Of a DNA stretch of 64,000 bases, positions 37,553 to 50,700 are shown one piece after another. The DNA comes from Lytechinus pictus (taxonomy: Eukaryota > Echinodermata > Echinoidea > Temnopleuroida > Toxopneustidae). The stretch spans positions 36,225,420-36,289,419 of the forward strand of contig NC_087247.1 in the NCBI RefSeq assembly GCF_037042905.1. The letters run 5' to 3'. The notes beneath the pieces were generated by a model. It had not been told where the DNA came from. It ran no database searches and worked only from the letters and a program-made list of their open reading frames with translations. How positions within the stretch are numbered: the stretch's first letter is position 1; the number at the start of each line of letters is the position of its first letter. A program made the translations under genes and the position numbers.

Positions 37553-38141
37553 TAAATAGTGCAGTTCATAGGTCTGAATGTTGGTTAAAAGAAACAGCTC
37601 GCTCTTCGCGTTGGTAATTTTTGTCTATAGTGGGATAAGTACTCTGTTCAAGGATATAAATAGTCACTTTAGGTCGGCCTATTCATTTTGGTGGCATATG
37701 CATTGTATTCACAATATCAAAAAGCGCTTAACAATAAATGTTCAGTTTTCAGGTCAATCCTATATATAAATTTAATGTCAGCTATACGCTTCACGCCTGT
37801 ATTATTGACTTTGTATTCCTTCAGAGTGCCTTGTTATGGATTTTTTCTTACATGTCGAGGGCCCTTCTCGAAATAAGCTTCGGGGCATGGATGTAGATCG
37901 CGGGGGGGGGGATATATCCCCCAACTTATGTCACGGGTGAGTTGTCCTATGTTATCATCCCCCATTAGTTGAACATCATCATTTTAGGATGAATCATTTG
38001 ACAAAAAGTATGCCTATGATGATAAAGAGGGAGCACAAAAATGATTATGATGATTGTAAAAAGTTCAGAGCTATCGTGAATTATTCCTCAGCTTACTTCC
38101 ATTATCATTTTTTTTCACAGACCATGGCCGTTGGCAAATTA

Positions 38142-38172
<31 letters not shown>

Positions 38173-38196
38173 CCAATCAAGCAAGCAAGCAAGCAA
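38142..38196. repeat. (AATC)n and (GCAA)n microsatellites
   Basis: About seven AATC units followed by CAAGCAAGCAAGCAA. Confidence 0.9.
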
Positions 38197-38656
38197 TAAA
38201 CCAAAACCAATCGTATTTTTTTTTGTCAATAAAAAAATATATATAACACGCATGACAGAAAGTATCTCCTAAATTCGAACACACATCAATATCTAAGTTG
38301 TGGATAGTGGCCAGTCAACATAATTATGGATCATTATATTTATATCTTATTATCTTCTTCTCTTTTTTATTTTTATCCGACCCGGTTATTATATTTTTTT
38401 CATTGTTGTTTTTATCTGCCTATCAACATGGGGGACATGTCCCTGTGTCCTCTAGCCTGGCTTCGTATACGAGAGTTACCACCCCCACCCCCTAAAAAAA
38501 ACTATAAAAAAACACCTCCTCCTAGCTAGCTCAAGGCCCCGGCTCAAGAAAGTGCAGTGAAAAAGACAGCTCGAGCAATAGCAATAGCGCCATCATTTTA
38601 AAATTAATTTGTGTTCGTGGTTTTTCCATTTAGATCCACCCTTTTCACCCTTCGTA

Positions 38657-38722
38657 ATGGCCCATGTTGCAAGGTTAATATCAGGCTGTCGCCAGTCTTT
38701 TCAGACAGTCCTCCAGCGAAAT
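38657..38722 (+). CDS. SUCLG2: SUCLG2 exon 1, transit peptide
   Basis: 66 nt, [11 protein letters not shown] then [11 protein letters not shown], donor AAAT|GTAAGT, phase 0. An Arg/Ser/Gln-rich amphipathic N-terminus fits mitochondrial import. It is the first ATG with a coding-compatible phase to exon 2. Confidence 0.85.
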
Positions 38723-41700
38723 GTAAGTTTACTCTATTAACCAAAATATTTTTCTGATATCTATAAAAAAAAAGTTAGTTATATATTGTTAGTATAATGA
38801 ATTATATGTATTGTAAAGTTAGATCTAGCTGGTTCTCCAAAATTGTTTTATTACAGTCCCATGCCTAGGGAACTATGTAGCCTAGGCCTTTCTTAACTCT
38901 TTACTTTATGCGCTGGGCCCACGTACGTGCATAGCGCCAACTTAATGTGTTCCGCCATCTTGCTTGTTGGTTGCCGATAAAATGCGCATTTTCAGATTTT
39001 TTAACGCTCAGTTATTATCCATGACTGAAACATTGACCAATCAAAAACTAAGATTCTACAAGAAATATGAATATTCATATACGAAAGTATAAACATAGAT
39101 AATTCAGTTTTATGTGAATATTGGCTTAACTGCAGAATACCCCGCACATTTCATTACCTCAACGTTGGCGAGCCAACGACCTACGATGTGAAGAATCAGA
39201 ATCAATCTCGACGTGATCGATCCTGAACGGGCTGAAGATTCGTTGTCTTGTCAGTTTTTACGATACGACCCGTACCGGTACTGTACTTCCGAGCCATACG
39301 AATACACGCGCGCATGCTTGTACTCTCGCGATCGCGCGCATACCGTTGGCGAGCCAACGACCTACGATGTTCCTACTATGTGCATAGGGTTAGGGTTAGG
39401 GTTAGGGTTAGGGTTAGGGTTAGTAGCATGCCAAATTCACAACGTTGGCATCGTTGGCTCGTTGGTAGCATGCCAAAGTCACAACGTTGGCATCGTTGGC
39501 TCGTTGGTAGCATGCCAAAGTCACAACGTGGCATCGTTGGCTCGTTGGCAGCAGGCCAAACTCACATCGTTGGCATCGTTGGCTCGTTGGTAGCATGCCA
39601 AACTCACATCGTTGGCATCGTTGGCTCGATGGCAGCATGCCAAACTTACAACGTTGGCATCGTTGGTTCGTTGGCAGCAGGCCAAACTCACATCGTTGGC
39701 ATCGTCGGCTCGTTGGTAGCATGTCAAACTCACAACGTTGGCATCGTTGGCTCGTTGGTAGCATGCCAAACTCACAACGTTGGCATCGTTGGCTCGTTGG
39801 TAGCATGCCAATCTTACAACATTGGCATCGTTGGCTCGTTGGCAGCATGCCAAACTCACAACGTTGGCATCGTTGGCTCGTTGGTAGCATGCCAATCTTA
39901 CAACATTGGCATCGTTGGCTCGTTGGTAGCATGCCAAACTCACAACGTGCTGCCAACGTTGTTGGCAGCAAGCCAATGCAACTCACAACGTTGGCATCGT
40001 TGGCTCGTTGGCAGCATGCCAAACTCACAACGTTGGCTCGTTGACAGCATGCCAAACTCACATCGTTGGCATCGTTGGCTCGTTGGTAGCAAGCCAACGC
40101 AAGTCAAAACGTTGGCATCGTTGGCTCGTTGGTAGCATGCCAATCTCACAACGTTGGCATCGTTGGCTCGTTGGCGGCATGCCCTATGCAAAAATCGCGT
40201 AATCAATCGTTGGCTTGACGTAAACAAGTTCGAATTTTAGTCACAACTCGGCTTTGTTCCAACATCCTTTCATCACATCGTAGGTCGTTGGTCGATTCAA
40301 ACATCCATGCTCTCGTCGTGCGGGGTATTCTGCAGTTGTTCCTGAAATTTAAACCCAATACTTCAAAATATGGTTAGTTTTATGTCTCTAAAATGACCCT
40401 TAAAACCAGAATTTTATTAGTAAAAAATGAAGGTTTTCCCAAGTTGCCATGGTAACGCGGTCTGAGATATAAAAGCTTAGCAAACACTTCATTTCAGTGA
40501 TCGAGGATGTATTTGTTTACGGTATACGTCTACATAAATTATAACATTTTTTTCCAGACCATGGATGAACTTTCAAAAAGAGACATTTTAGGCAAGTTTT
40601 TACGATTTCCGGCAATTTTCTGACACAGGCACTTTGAAGAGGTAATTTTTACAGAATTAGAAGAAGACATCATGGATTTTCCTAATTATCACGACGGATA
40701 TGCAACTTACTTGTAAACAAATCAAACAAAGTCTATGATACATTTTCGATAATGCAAAAAGAGACATTCAAGTCTCTGATTGAGAGCCGCAGATTGAACA
40801 TTCGCACGGCGCAATGGTAGCGTTTTCGCCGAATTCGTCGGGGCGAAAACTCCAAGAGAGCCGTACCACTCACCAGTCCCGAACGCTGCGCTGTATGTTT
40901 GATGATTTATCTGGTGCCATTTCGTGCTTATAAATTTGTTTTTTCTACAATGCCACTATCTCATTAAAATTGTTTGTCATGATAACATTGGAAATATTAT
41001 CGTTTAATGGCCCAAAGGATCGACTGTAATAAAAGATACTTTGAAATATTGTCAGAGAGTGATTAGTTAGGTGATGTTTATGGTCAGAATTCAGTCATGG
41101 CTTCGGGTGAACTTACGCGAACGCGGTCACTTGCTCACGGGGCGAGTCGGCCTGGCCCTTTGGTGGAAGGCCGTTAGGCAACGTGCAGTGCAGCTAGAGC
41201 AGAGTTGGGGAGTTATAGGTATAAAAATACTTTGAAATAAGTAATCTGCAAATATTTTTGTCTTATCCCTTTGGATTACTTAGATAAGAAATTCAAATTC
41301 TCAAAGTTTAAATCAAATTTTAGACAGTGACAACAAAGAGTGGTGCTGTATGGGGGGGGGGGGGTGGGGTCTTGCATGCCCCCAATTCACGAACAAGAAA
41401 AAAAAGGAAAAGGTAAGAGAATCTTGCGAAATTGTTCAATTGGATTTTTGTAACCAAAAGTCAAAATTATGCTTATGTCGCTTGCTTGCAACTATATATT
41501 TTATAAATTTTGCCTGATACGCCATATCGTAGTACCCTCAATTATTTTCACTTGTTACGCCACTGACATGACTGATATAACATCTACTAGTTTATGATAA
41601 CATTATTTGGTTGCGGGATCAAAGCATCAGCTATATAGCTAAACATTTATACTTTATGCCTGTTCAACTTCCAATACAGGTTTAGGCCTGTATTTATGAG

Positions 41701-44700
41701 ATGTTAAGATCTATGGGTGCCTTTATTATTTTCATTTTCAATTAAAACAATTATTAATTATGTATTAATTTAGTATTAACCTCGATGATACATTTTATTG
41801 TATTAAATCGTACAATTTCTGTTGTATTAAGCCCCTTATTAAGCCCTTTTAAAAACATGCTCAGTAGCAGACCCCCCCATATATAAAGACAATAGAAGTG
41901 TATATAGAATTAATTGAACCCCCCCCCCTTATTGAGGACAAAATAAAAAAAAAATACTCAAAATAATCGACCCCCCCCCCCCTTTGACGAGGCAGCTGTC
42001 GGTGGCCTGATGTCTTCATTGACTTCTTTTTGCTTGTAAAAATAATATTAAAGAAATAGGGGCTACTCTAAGTGTCCCCTGTGAAAATTGATTTGGATCT
42101 GCAAGTGCATGAGGCTGCGCCCCCTCCAACGTCATAGCTACCCCATATCTTTAGGTTCTAGCTCTCATATTTTTCAGCTCCCTGGTTTTTTGGAAGAAAA
42201 AAAAACGAGGCGAAAGAAAAGAGTGAAATAAATGAAATACGATTAATCAAAATTTGAGTTGTTTGAAAGAATTATACTTATCAGAGAAACTAAATTAAAT
42301 TCTACAACCATGAAGAATAACAGCAATCTTGATAAATTCTGTTTTTTTTTTCAAAATCAGAACCAATCAACCTTTTTCTGATTATTCTGTCACTTTCCAT
42401 ATTTTGGAGAAAAAAATAAAAGTGTTCATCGACGCCCTGTACTGCATGATGAAACTGTATCCCCACTCGGCCCTCGTAACCCCCCCCCCCCCCTCTCTCC
42501 CTCTCCCCCTCCCCCACCACAATGCCCCTTGCTCATTTCTCTTATCTCACCTTGACCTTAATTAATTAATCTTAACTATTTGGCGGTACAGTCAAACGTG
42601 ACTGGTCGCCATCATAGTTTCATCCCCAACAAACAAGGAACAAACAATAACAATTCTGTTTTTCGACCCAACATCATTCCTTTCAATACGCGTAAGGCTA
42701 TACGTGGGCATGCACAAACAACGTGGGTTAACAAAAACTGACCCGCGTTTGGACTAAAATTGTGATTAAAATAAAAATGTTATAAATATGAAAAAAATAT
42801 GTGTATAATGAAGGATATCTGATAAACGGAAAAACATCAATCGCTAATTCATAAAAATGCTGGAAAAGATTTGACAGAGGTTTTTAACAACGGTAATCAA
42901 GGGGAATTAGTGTATGGGTGAATGGCGTTCGAGCTTTAGCCGAGCGTTAGCCGGAGAGGGCGCGGGCCAAATCTGCCTGAATCTGGCAATATGGCGGCGT
43001 CCATTAAGCTGACGTTAGCCAGCGGCGACTGCACGTACGTGGGCCATGAACCCCTGTGACCCTCCTGGCTTCAGAAGTTCTGTAACGTTGGCGAAGAACA
43101 ATAGGAAACAAGATGGCGGCGTAAACATCGGGCAAGTCTCTTCCGTCTTTGCACAATATTTCTCTCATTTTTTTGATGAATTCTTGTTCAAAAATAACAA
43201 CGAGAGCGTAGAAATGTCGGAAATGAAGTTTTATCCCATGTACATGATTTAGGGCTAGATCTTTTAGAAAGAAAGTAGAAATCTCGGGGGCGAAAGTTTC
43301 AGGTTTTTTGGTGGTACACACAAAAGTATATGACGGAAGCCCTGGCTTCATGAGAGTGACCTTACGTTAGTAAATGATTTTTACTCTCTAGAAGCCGCCT
43401 GGCTATATGCACCCCCCACCAAAAATAACAAAAGATTGTTGAGACTTCCGGTTCGTTCACTTCAGATTTTTCTATCATTTTTTTACTGTTGCTTACCTTA
43501 CTTAGTTGGGACTCGAACTCACCTCGTTTGATCTGCAGTCAAGACCTTTCCCGCTATGCTAGCGAGAAGCGCTGATACCGGAAAGGGTATTTTTACGATT
43601 ATCAGCCGATAGTTCGACTAGTCTTGACTCGCAGACCCTTTACTGACTAAATAAACCGATGTCTATGGACAATTACACGCACAAGATCTCGCTCGAAATT
43701 TGACGGAATAAAGCCATATTTTGGTATGTATTTCCACTTCCCCATCATATATGTTCGATATTAGGGCTAGATATATTATTCCGAACCTTCTCCATGTTTT
43801 TATTTTCAATTTTAGTGGGGGGTGCATATGGAACTCTTACCGAAATGTGAAGTTTGCAGGGCATCGAGTGTGCATTGGTGCGAAGTATGTGTGGAAAGGG
43901 TTAAGTTTTATTGGACCAACGCCACGGGCCGGGCGCTAATTAATGCAGTTTGTTTCGCACCGGCGCTGGCCGACTTTGACTCGAGTAACTTTGCGAGCTT
44001 ATAATAAGACCCCGGGGGGGCCTCTTCCATTGACGAGTGGATACCATGCGCGACCATGGGGTCTCGAAAAGCACCCTAAACACGTAATTTCCATATTCTG
44101 AAAATGCACCCCTTAACAGGTATTGGCGTGTGAAACCCTACCCTTAACAAGTATTGGGAACAAAACGATACTCTTGGCAAATATTCCCTGAAATGAGCCC
44201 CTAAACAAGTACAGGAATATTTTATTGTTATGTCACGGGTCCTTTGGTTGTCGGTTATCATTTGGTTTAGTACGACCCCACCTTCCACACCTCGCGCAAA
44301 TCGGACTCTAAACACGTAGTGTTGGGGCAAAAAGGACATCCTTTATAAGACGTTTTAATTTTGTTTTATCATCCCCGCATCTTGAAAAAGACATCCTTTT
44401 TACGTGTTTTTTGGGTCGCGCATGGTATCCACTCGTCAATGTAAGTGGCCCCCCCCCCCCCGGGAATTAGACTTATATCCATCTAGATCAAAAGCATCAG
44501 GGCCAAAACCACTATTTCGGCACGATTGGCCAAAAATCGTGTCACCATTTTTTCTACTCACCTTTCGGAAACCTGAACCAGTTGAAGCTTTTTCAGAATG
44601 CTTTTTTGTTTTTTGTGATATGATGTCAAGGGTAGCCAGGAGGCTCCTAGAGAGTAAAAATCATTTACTAACGTATGCTTACTCTCAACCGAGCTAGGGA

Positions 44701-47700
44701 TTCTATCCCATTCATCTGCGTGTACCACCAAAAATCCTGTAAATTTCGCCCCAGATATTTCCACTTTCCTTCTAAAAGAAAAAAGTGTAGACAGCAATGT
44801 GGAGTCTTTTAAAGGTCCCATAACTTTGTTAATTCTTTTCTGTATAGGCTGGTGTAGTTGGGACAGTACCAGTGAGACACCTCAACTTACAGGAGTACCA
44901 AAGTAAGAAGCTGATGCAGCAGTATGATGTTAACGTTCAGAAGTTCATGGTTGCTGATGATGCTCAACAAGCTGTCCAGCAAGGCAAAGACTTGGGTGAG
45001 TTTTGCTTTGTCCACCTTGGATTCACTTGTCAAGTTGGTCTAAGAGAAAAAAAAAAAACTTTAAAAAGGCAGAAAGATCAGAGAAAGATATTAAAGGTCA
45101 AGTCTACTCCAGAAAAATGTTGATTTGAATCAAAAGAGAAAAATCAAACAAGCATAACACTGAAAATTTCATACAAAAGGGATGTAAAATAAGAAAATTA
45201 CAGGTATGACATTTTAAAGTTTTTGAGTATTTTTCACAAAACAGTTATACAGTGCGTATCAAAAAAAAGTTTTTCACTTTGAAAAAATCCTGTAAAATTA
45301 TACATTTGGAATATCCTGAAGATTTTTCCACATTTTAACATTGGTACAGATCCATTTAAGCAAATGACGATATAACTGTCGAAAAATATTTCTGCTTGAG
45401 TGAGCACCACTTTTGAAAAGTTAGTGAAAAATGATTTGCGCAGAACTTTAAAATAGTTATGCGAATAAAAGTAGACCTTGATCATAAAGAACACGTGGAA
45501 TTTAGCTAGTAAAATTGATTTGAAGATATCTTTTACCTTTCTTGACTTGTTTCTTTGCCCAAAACACTTCAAAAAGTGCATTTCACCCCACCCCACTCCC
45601 CCACACACCGAGGCCATCGTGACGATATTTGCTTTACACTGAGCTGTGATTTACATGAAATGGCTTAGGCTTGATTTTCATTTTGTTAATCATTGTCAAG
45701 CTTGGGAAAAGTGTGGAGAAACAAGTATTAAATGAAAAATGAAATGTAAACCCACTTTAAATGATAAAAACTTAGTGAAAAAAATGCTGGAGATGTCTGA
45801 TATAAACTTTTGTTCAGATTCAGTTATGTCCTCAGATCCAGCTGGCACAAAAAGGGTAAAGGTTGTGCTTACTAAGTGTTGAAATTTCAATTTGGGTGGC
45901 AAAATTGTTACAAATTGCTTGAATGTATCCGTTTTATTTCAATTGACTAAAAGTGCAAGGGAAATGTATGAGAAATGTTTAGCAGGGTAAGTTTGATTGT
46001 GCCCTTTCCCCTTGACACAGCGGTGAAAACAAGCATTTCTGCGCAAACAGATTTCTGCGAGCTTTACAAAAATGGACAGTGCTCACTCAAGTGTAACATT
46101 CCGTCAAAACTTTTACTTTCATTGGATAGATGAGACCCAAACCCAAGATTATATGTGAAAAAATTACCCACATGTTGTATAATTTTTAATTGCCAGGGCT
46201 TTTTCAAAGTGTAAACTTTTTTTTGATACGCACTGTATAGACAACTCAGTGATGATGACTCTCACTCAGTATTTCTTTTGTTTATTTTTATTGTTAGAAT
46301 TATACAATATTTCAATTTTTGTCTCGCCCACCAGAAGTGAAGGCGAGACTTAAGGCCACCGCACACCTTACGACTGTTCGCGATCCGATTTTGGAACAAA
46401 TAGCTTTTTGCTCATTTTCTGAAAATGTGAATGGAACATATCATTTTATTTGAGGTTAAAATTAATTGAAAGAATACTAATATAAACATTTTGAAAGATT
46501 GCAAGCCTTTATTTTGGAGTAAAGGCCAAATTAGTTTCAAATCGTAGCCAATATTACGACTGCTATGACGTCATTACAACTAGATATTAAATTTGCTTTT
46601 ATTCTAAGAAGGATTGAATTTGAACATAGGTATTCGTACCATGATTTCAAACATTACACAGTATGATATTCCAAGTCTCAATATTAGCATCAAATTCTGC
46701 TACGTTTTATTCCAAAATTGAGTCGCAAACCAATCGTAAGGTGTGTGGTCGCCTTTAGGGATCCAAATGTCGTCCATCCGTCGTCTTGTCGTCCGTCCGT
46801 CACAAACCTTATGTCGCATATCTCCGCAACCGTAAGTCACTTTTCAACCAAACTTAGATGGTAGATGGACTTGGGGGATCTGCATGTTAGGCTGTAATCG
46901 GAGGTCACATGGTAAGGTCAAAGGTCATTTTCAGGTCAACGTTAAAGTTTACATGCAAGACTCTTATGACACCTAATTCTGCAACCGTAAGTCACTTTTC
47001 AACCAAACTTGGATGGTAGATGGTCTTGGGGGACCTGCATGTTATGCTGCAGTCGGAGGTCACATGGTAAGGTCAAAGGTCATTTTCAGGTCAACGTTAA
47101 AGTTTACATGCAAGACTCTCTTATGACACCTAACTCCGCAACCGTAAGTCACTTTTCAACCAAACTTGGATTGGATGGTAGATGTACTTGTGGGACCTGC
47201 ATGCTATTGCTATTGTGTTGGGAGGTCACATGGTATGGTCAGAGTTCATTTTGAGGGCAACATTAAAGTTTACGTGCAAGACTCTTATGACAAGTGTTAT
47301 TCCATCCCAGTCATTTCACAATGAAGTTTCGATACAATTCTGTTGCATGCCCTCGCAAATCATGATATTTCTGGTTATTTTCATAAGTGGGCAAGACACA
47401 AAATCGCTTTTGCCTCGTAACAGATTTGGCAATAATGACTTGACTGAACCACAAAATGTTAAAGCAATGGTCACATTTTCAGCGAGGAATAAAACTTTAT
47501 TTCACATGACGATGAGGAGAAAATTAAAACATTTTGTATTTCATATAATGAAATACAAAAGATATAGTAAGTAGACGATGTCATCAGTCCCCTCATTTAC
47601 ACTCTGACCAGAATGTGCATATAACTGTTTTGTGAAATTAAGCAAAACTTTTAAGATGTCATATAGCTCTTATTTTACATCCGATTTTAATGAAATTTTC

Positions 47701-50700
47701 AGTGTTTTGTTTGTTTGATTTTTTTCCTTTTATTCAAATCAACTTTTTGCTGGGGTGGACTTGTTCTTTAAAGAGGTTGTCCACTATGACATCAAGTGGC
47801 TTTTGTTAAGAGCAGAAAATGAGGCAAGCATTTTGATTAAATGTATTTAAATTTCATCAAATTCAAAGTTTATTTCCAATATCAAAAAATGTACAGTTGC
47901 ATTAGAAAAATGTTATTAAACATCAACAGCATCATGAATATAGAACATATTCAATGAATACACAAAAGTGAAATAGAAAGATGAACCAAGAGTCAAAGAA
48001 TAAGAAAGCTAGTGAATTCTATTCAAACAATGGTTTGTGATTTTACATGAGAGCAGCTATCCAATATACTGTTACGATATTACAATATTAAATTCTGTAG
48101 AATGCCAAATTCTGAATTTTCTATGTATAAACAGATGCAGTATTTTGTGCATACTTTTTGAGAAAAGAATATTATCTGTAAGCATAAAGCATATATCTTT
48201 TTCACTGTGCCCTTGTAATGCTACCACACATATTCCTTTACATATATTTTCCCTTTTTGTTGAAATTATGGTAGAGTTTATGATGTGACTCTTATATGAT
48301 GTCCAGGAATAATTAACAGGAATAATTAGTATCACTTTAATGAACAATACTTTCAATGATAAAAATTATTCTCAGTTGGCTTGTCTTTTTATATTTTTTT
48401 CTTAATAACCTGTATTCTGTATGATTGATGTTTTAAATATATTTTTATCATGTGTTTATTAAGCTTGGTATTAAGAAAATATGATTTTGACTGGTATGTT
48501 TCCTTTTATAATCGGTACCATTACTTTGTTAGCTTTTCTCATATTTCCCTGTTTCTTGTATGTAATAGATGTGAGAGAGATTGTATTGAAAGCTCAGATA
48601 CTGGCAGGAGGTAGGGGTAAAGGAACATTCTCTAGTGGTCTCAAAGGAGGAGTTCACCTAACCAAAAAGTAAGCACACATCATCCAATATCATTTTGAAC
48701 ATCTATGCTATATTTTTTAACGTTTCTCTCTGCTTTTCTTATTTTACCAAAAATAATTGGTGAAGCCCATTGTTCCAGACTTTATTTAGATATTTATTAC
48801 TGTTGTTTAACTTTGACAGTTGATTTCAATATTTCATTTTCTTCTTTAGTCGTCATATGGCATTCATATGACTGAATGTACAGTATATGTATTGGTTTGA
48901 TCTAAAGTGAATGTTGTTCTTCTTCATTTATCTCCTAGCCCAAATGATCTTGGTCCATTAGTAGAACAGATGCTTGGAGCCAAACTCACCACCAAACAAA
49001 CTCCCAAGGATGGGGTACTTGTTAAAAAGGTAGGGTTCTTGAAAATAACAACTTAGAATAGTTCATTGTATTCTGCCCTACTTTGAAGTAATGGGGTATG
49101 TAACAAAAGTGTAATTTCTTGTCAAAGAACAAAATGTGTCTGTCACTAACATAGATGCACACACGTAAGCATGATTATTAATCATCCCATAGCAGAATCA
49201 GTGTTTTTTTAAATGAAATTTGACCTTGAAGAAAAATCATTTTAGAAAATGTCAATCCATTAAAAAATAACTTTGTTCAATATATCTCATGCTTGGTTTT
49301 TGTAAAAGTGGGGCAGTATTGACTTTATCTGTTAATTGAACAATAGAAAAAGTAAATTGGAGTTCATTGGAATTTATACATGTACAAACTATGGCCTTAA
49401 GGGTGCCAGTTGTATCAGTAAAGTTACAAGACAATACTGTATATTTCAGAAGGAAATAGCTATTTATATTGTTCATGGAAAATTATGTAATATTTGTGAT
49501 AATACCTTACAGATTTATTGGTTTAGTTAAAAATGATGATTTGAATCGATTTTTGTTCTCCACAAAATGAAGGTAATGGTAGCAGAGGCATTAGATATTG
49601 AAAGGGAAACATATTTAGCCATCTTAATGGACAGAGGTATGATGGGACCGGTCCTTATTGGTAGTCCAGCTGGTGGAGTTGATATCGAAGAGGTAGCAGA
49701 CAAAACCCCAGAGCTTATATTCAAGGTATGCTGATATAATTGTGATGATGGTGATTGTGACAATAACAATTATATTATGATGATGATGATAGTAATGATT
49801 AAAAAAATAAAATCAATGGTAGTAATGATGAAATTAATAACAAGACTCATGATCATAATGATGATGATGATTATTCAAAGCTTCAAATTTTGTTATTGTA
49901 GTTAGAGGAAGAGTTACTCCTTTAGATAGGCCACGTTTCTCAATTGTTATTTTTCAAAGCTCACATGACTATTTTTGCTTCATATAGAGAGAACCTTTCA
50001 TGTTTACTTATTGTAGGTTTTAAGCTGGGAGGTGATGTATATGTGTATAACTTAAAAGCATTTAATTTTCCAATAACTTGTATATTGATTGCAGGAACCT
50101 ATTGACATTTTTGTTGGCATCACTGATGAACAAGCTGTTACCATGGCAAAGAATCTTGATTTTAAAGGGGATCTTATCAGGGTGGTAAGTTAAATTTATC
50201 TCAGATGGTAATAGTCATTTCAAATCATGCATGGATGGAACAAGGTAAATGTAGATTGATATCTTGCCATAGGTTTATGAATAGGGGCTGGGAGCACAGA
50301 AAATTGATCCATTTTGTTTGGCTTTTTTTTCTTTACAATGTCCCCCAAAAAGTTTCTTGTTGCCGAAAAGAATAGATCTTCATTAAAAAAAAAGAGGCCT
50401 ATTTCTAATTTCTATGCAACTTCAAAAAGAAAAGGATACCTCTCTTATCACAGGTTAAACTACACATTTTGGGCAGAAGGGGATGTGCATGCCCCTTGTG
50501 GACTCTTTCCGGATAGGCTTATTGACAGGAAAGGATGTCCTTTCTTTCAAACTGAAACAGAGGATTTTGGGTTCGAATCCCAGCCATGGTGTTTTCCTTA
50601 TTGTGCAAGAAATTCATCCTAATTGTGCTGCACTCTACAAAGGTGAGGTGAATGGGTACCCACAAGGATTAATTCCTTGATTCCCCTGAGCGCTGCTGAT

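Larger units (their letters stand above)
29906..38656. other. Divergent intergenic region between CDO1 and SUCLG2
   Basis: 8.75 kb with no supportable coding exon. It contains a perfect hairpin, tetranucleotide microsatellites, a MITE/hAT nest (32698-35841), another MITE near 36895-37552 and AATC/GCAA microsatellites near 38142. Promoters of both genes must lie at its two ends. Confidence 0.65.
39128..40337. mobile_element. 1.2 kb TIR element filled by a minisatellite
   Basis: Perfect 20-bp inverted ends, AACTGCAGAATACCCCGCAC (39128-39147) and its complement (40318-40337). The subterminal CCAACGACCTACGATGT also occurs inverted at both ends (39173 and 40275), plus a third copy at 39353. No target duplication could be identified. 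The interior is TTAGGG repeats plus a 42-bp minisatellite. Confidence 0.85.
43258..44793. mobile_element. Region bounded by about 160-bp inverted arms
   Basis: The left arm (43258-43415) and right arm (about 44633-44793) are diverged complements sharing AGAGAGTAAAAATCATTTAC and GTGTACCACCAAAAA. The interior includes a tRNA-Cys-like segment and a separate CCCGGGG-ended MITE. The right arm ends about 55 bases before SUCLG2 exon 2. Classification unknown. Confidence 0.6.
38723..44847 (+). other. SUCLG2 intron 1 (6.1 kb)
   Basis: Contains the minisatellite TIR element, a hAT-like end GTTACGCCACTG at 41554-41565, several poly-C/G tracts (41355, 41920, 41970, 42480), and an inverted-repeat region 43258-44793. 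A YY1-type CAAGATGGCGG site is on the minus strand at about 38952-38962, roughly 300 bases after the ATG. Another AAGATGGCGGC is at 43110. No further coding exon is supported. Confidence 0.65.
44996..48568 (+). other. SUCLG2 intron 2 (3.6 kb)
   Basis: Almost entirely repeats: a TTAA MITE split by a mariner-like element, a Harbinger-like element inside a tandem repeat, and another TTAA MITE. 47772-48568 shows no recognisable feature. Confidence 0.7.

Noticed and set aside
39385-39423. TTAGGG repeat as a chromosome end
   Set aside because: Only six units, embedded between transposon arm and minisatellite with genes on both sides.
39248-40135. 295-codon open frame (and 225-codon frame on the other strand) as a repeat-protein gene
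   Set aside because: The frames are the read-through of a 42-bp minisatellite in several frames on both strands, inside a TIR element within a SUCLG2 intron. No start context, splice sites or domain support coding.
43500-43572. Functional tRNA-Cys gene
   Set aside because: The anticodon loop and both boxes fit, but no 7-bp acceptor stem or terminator is visible.
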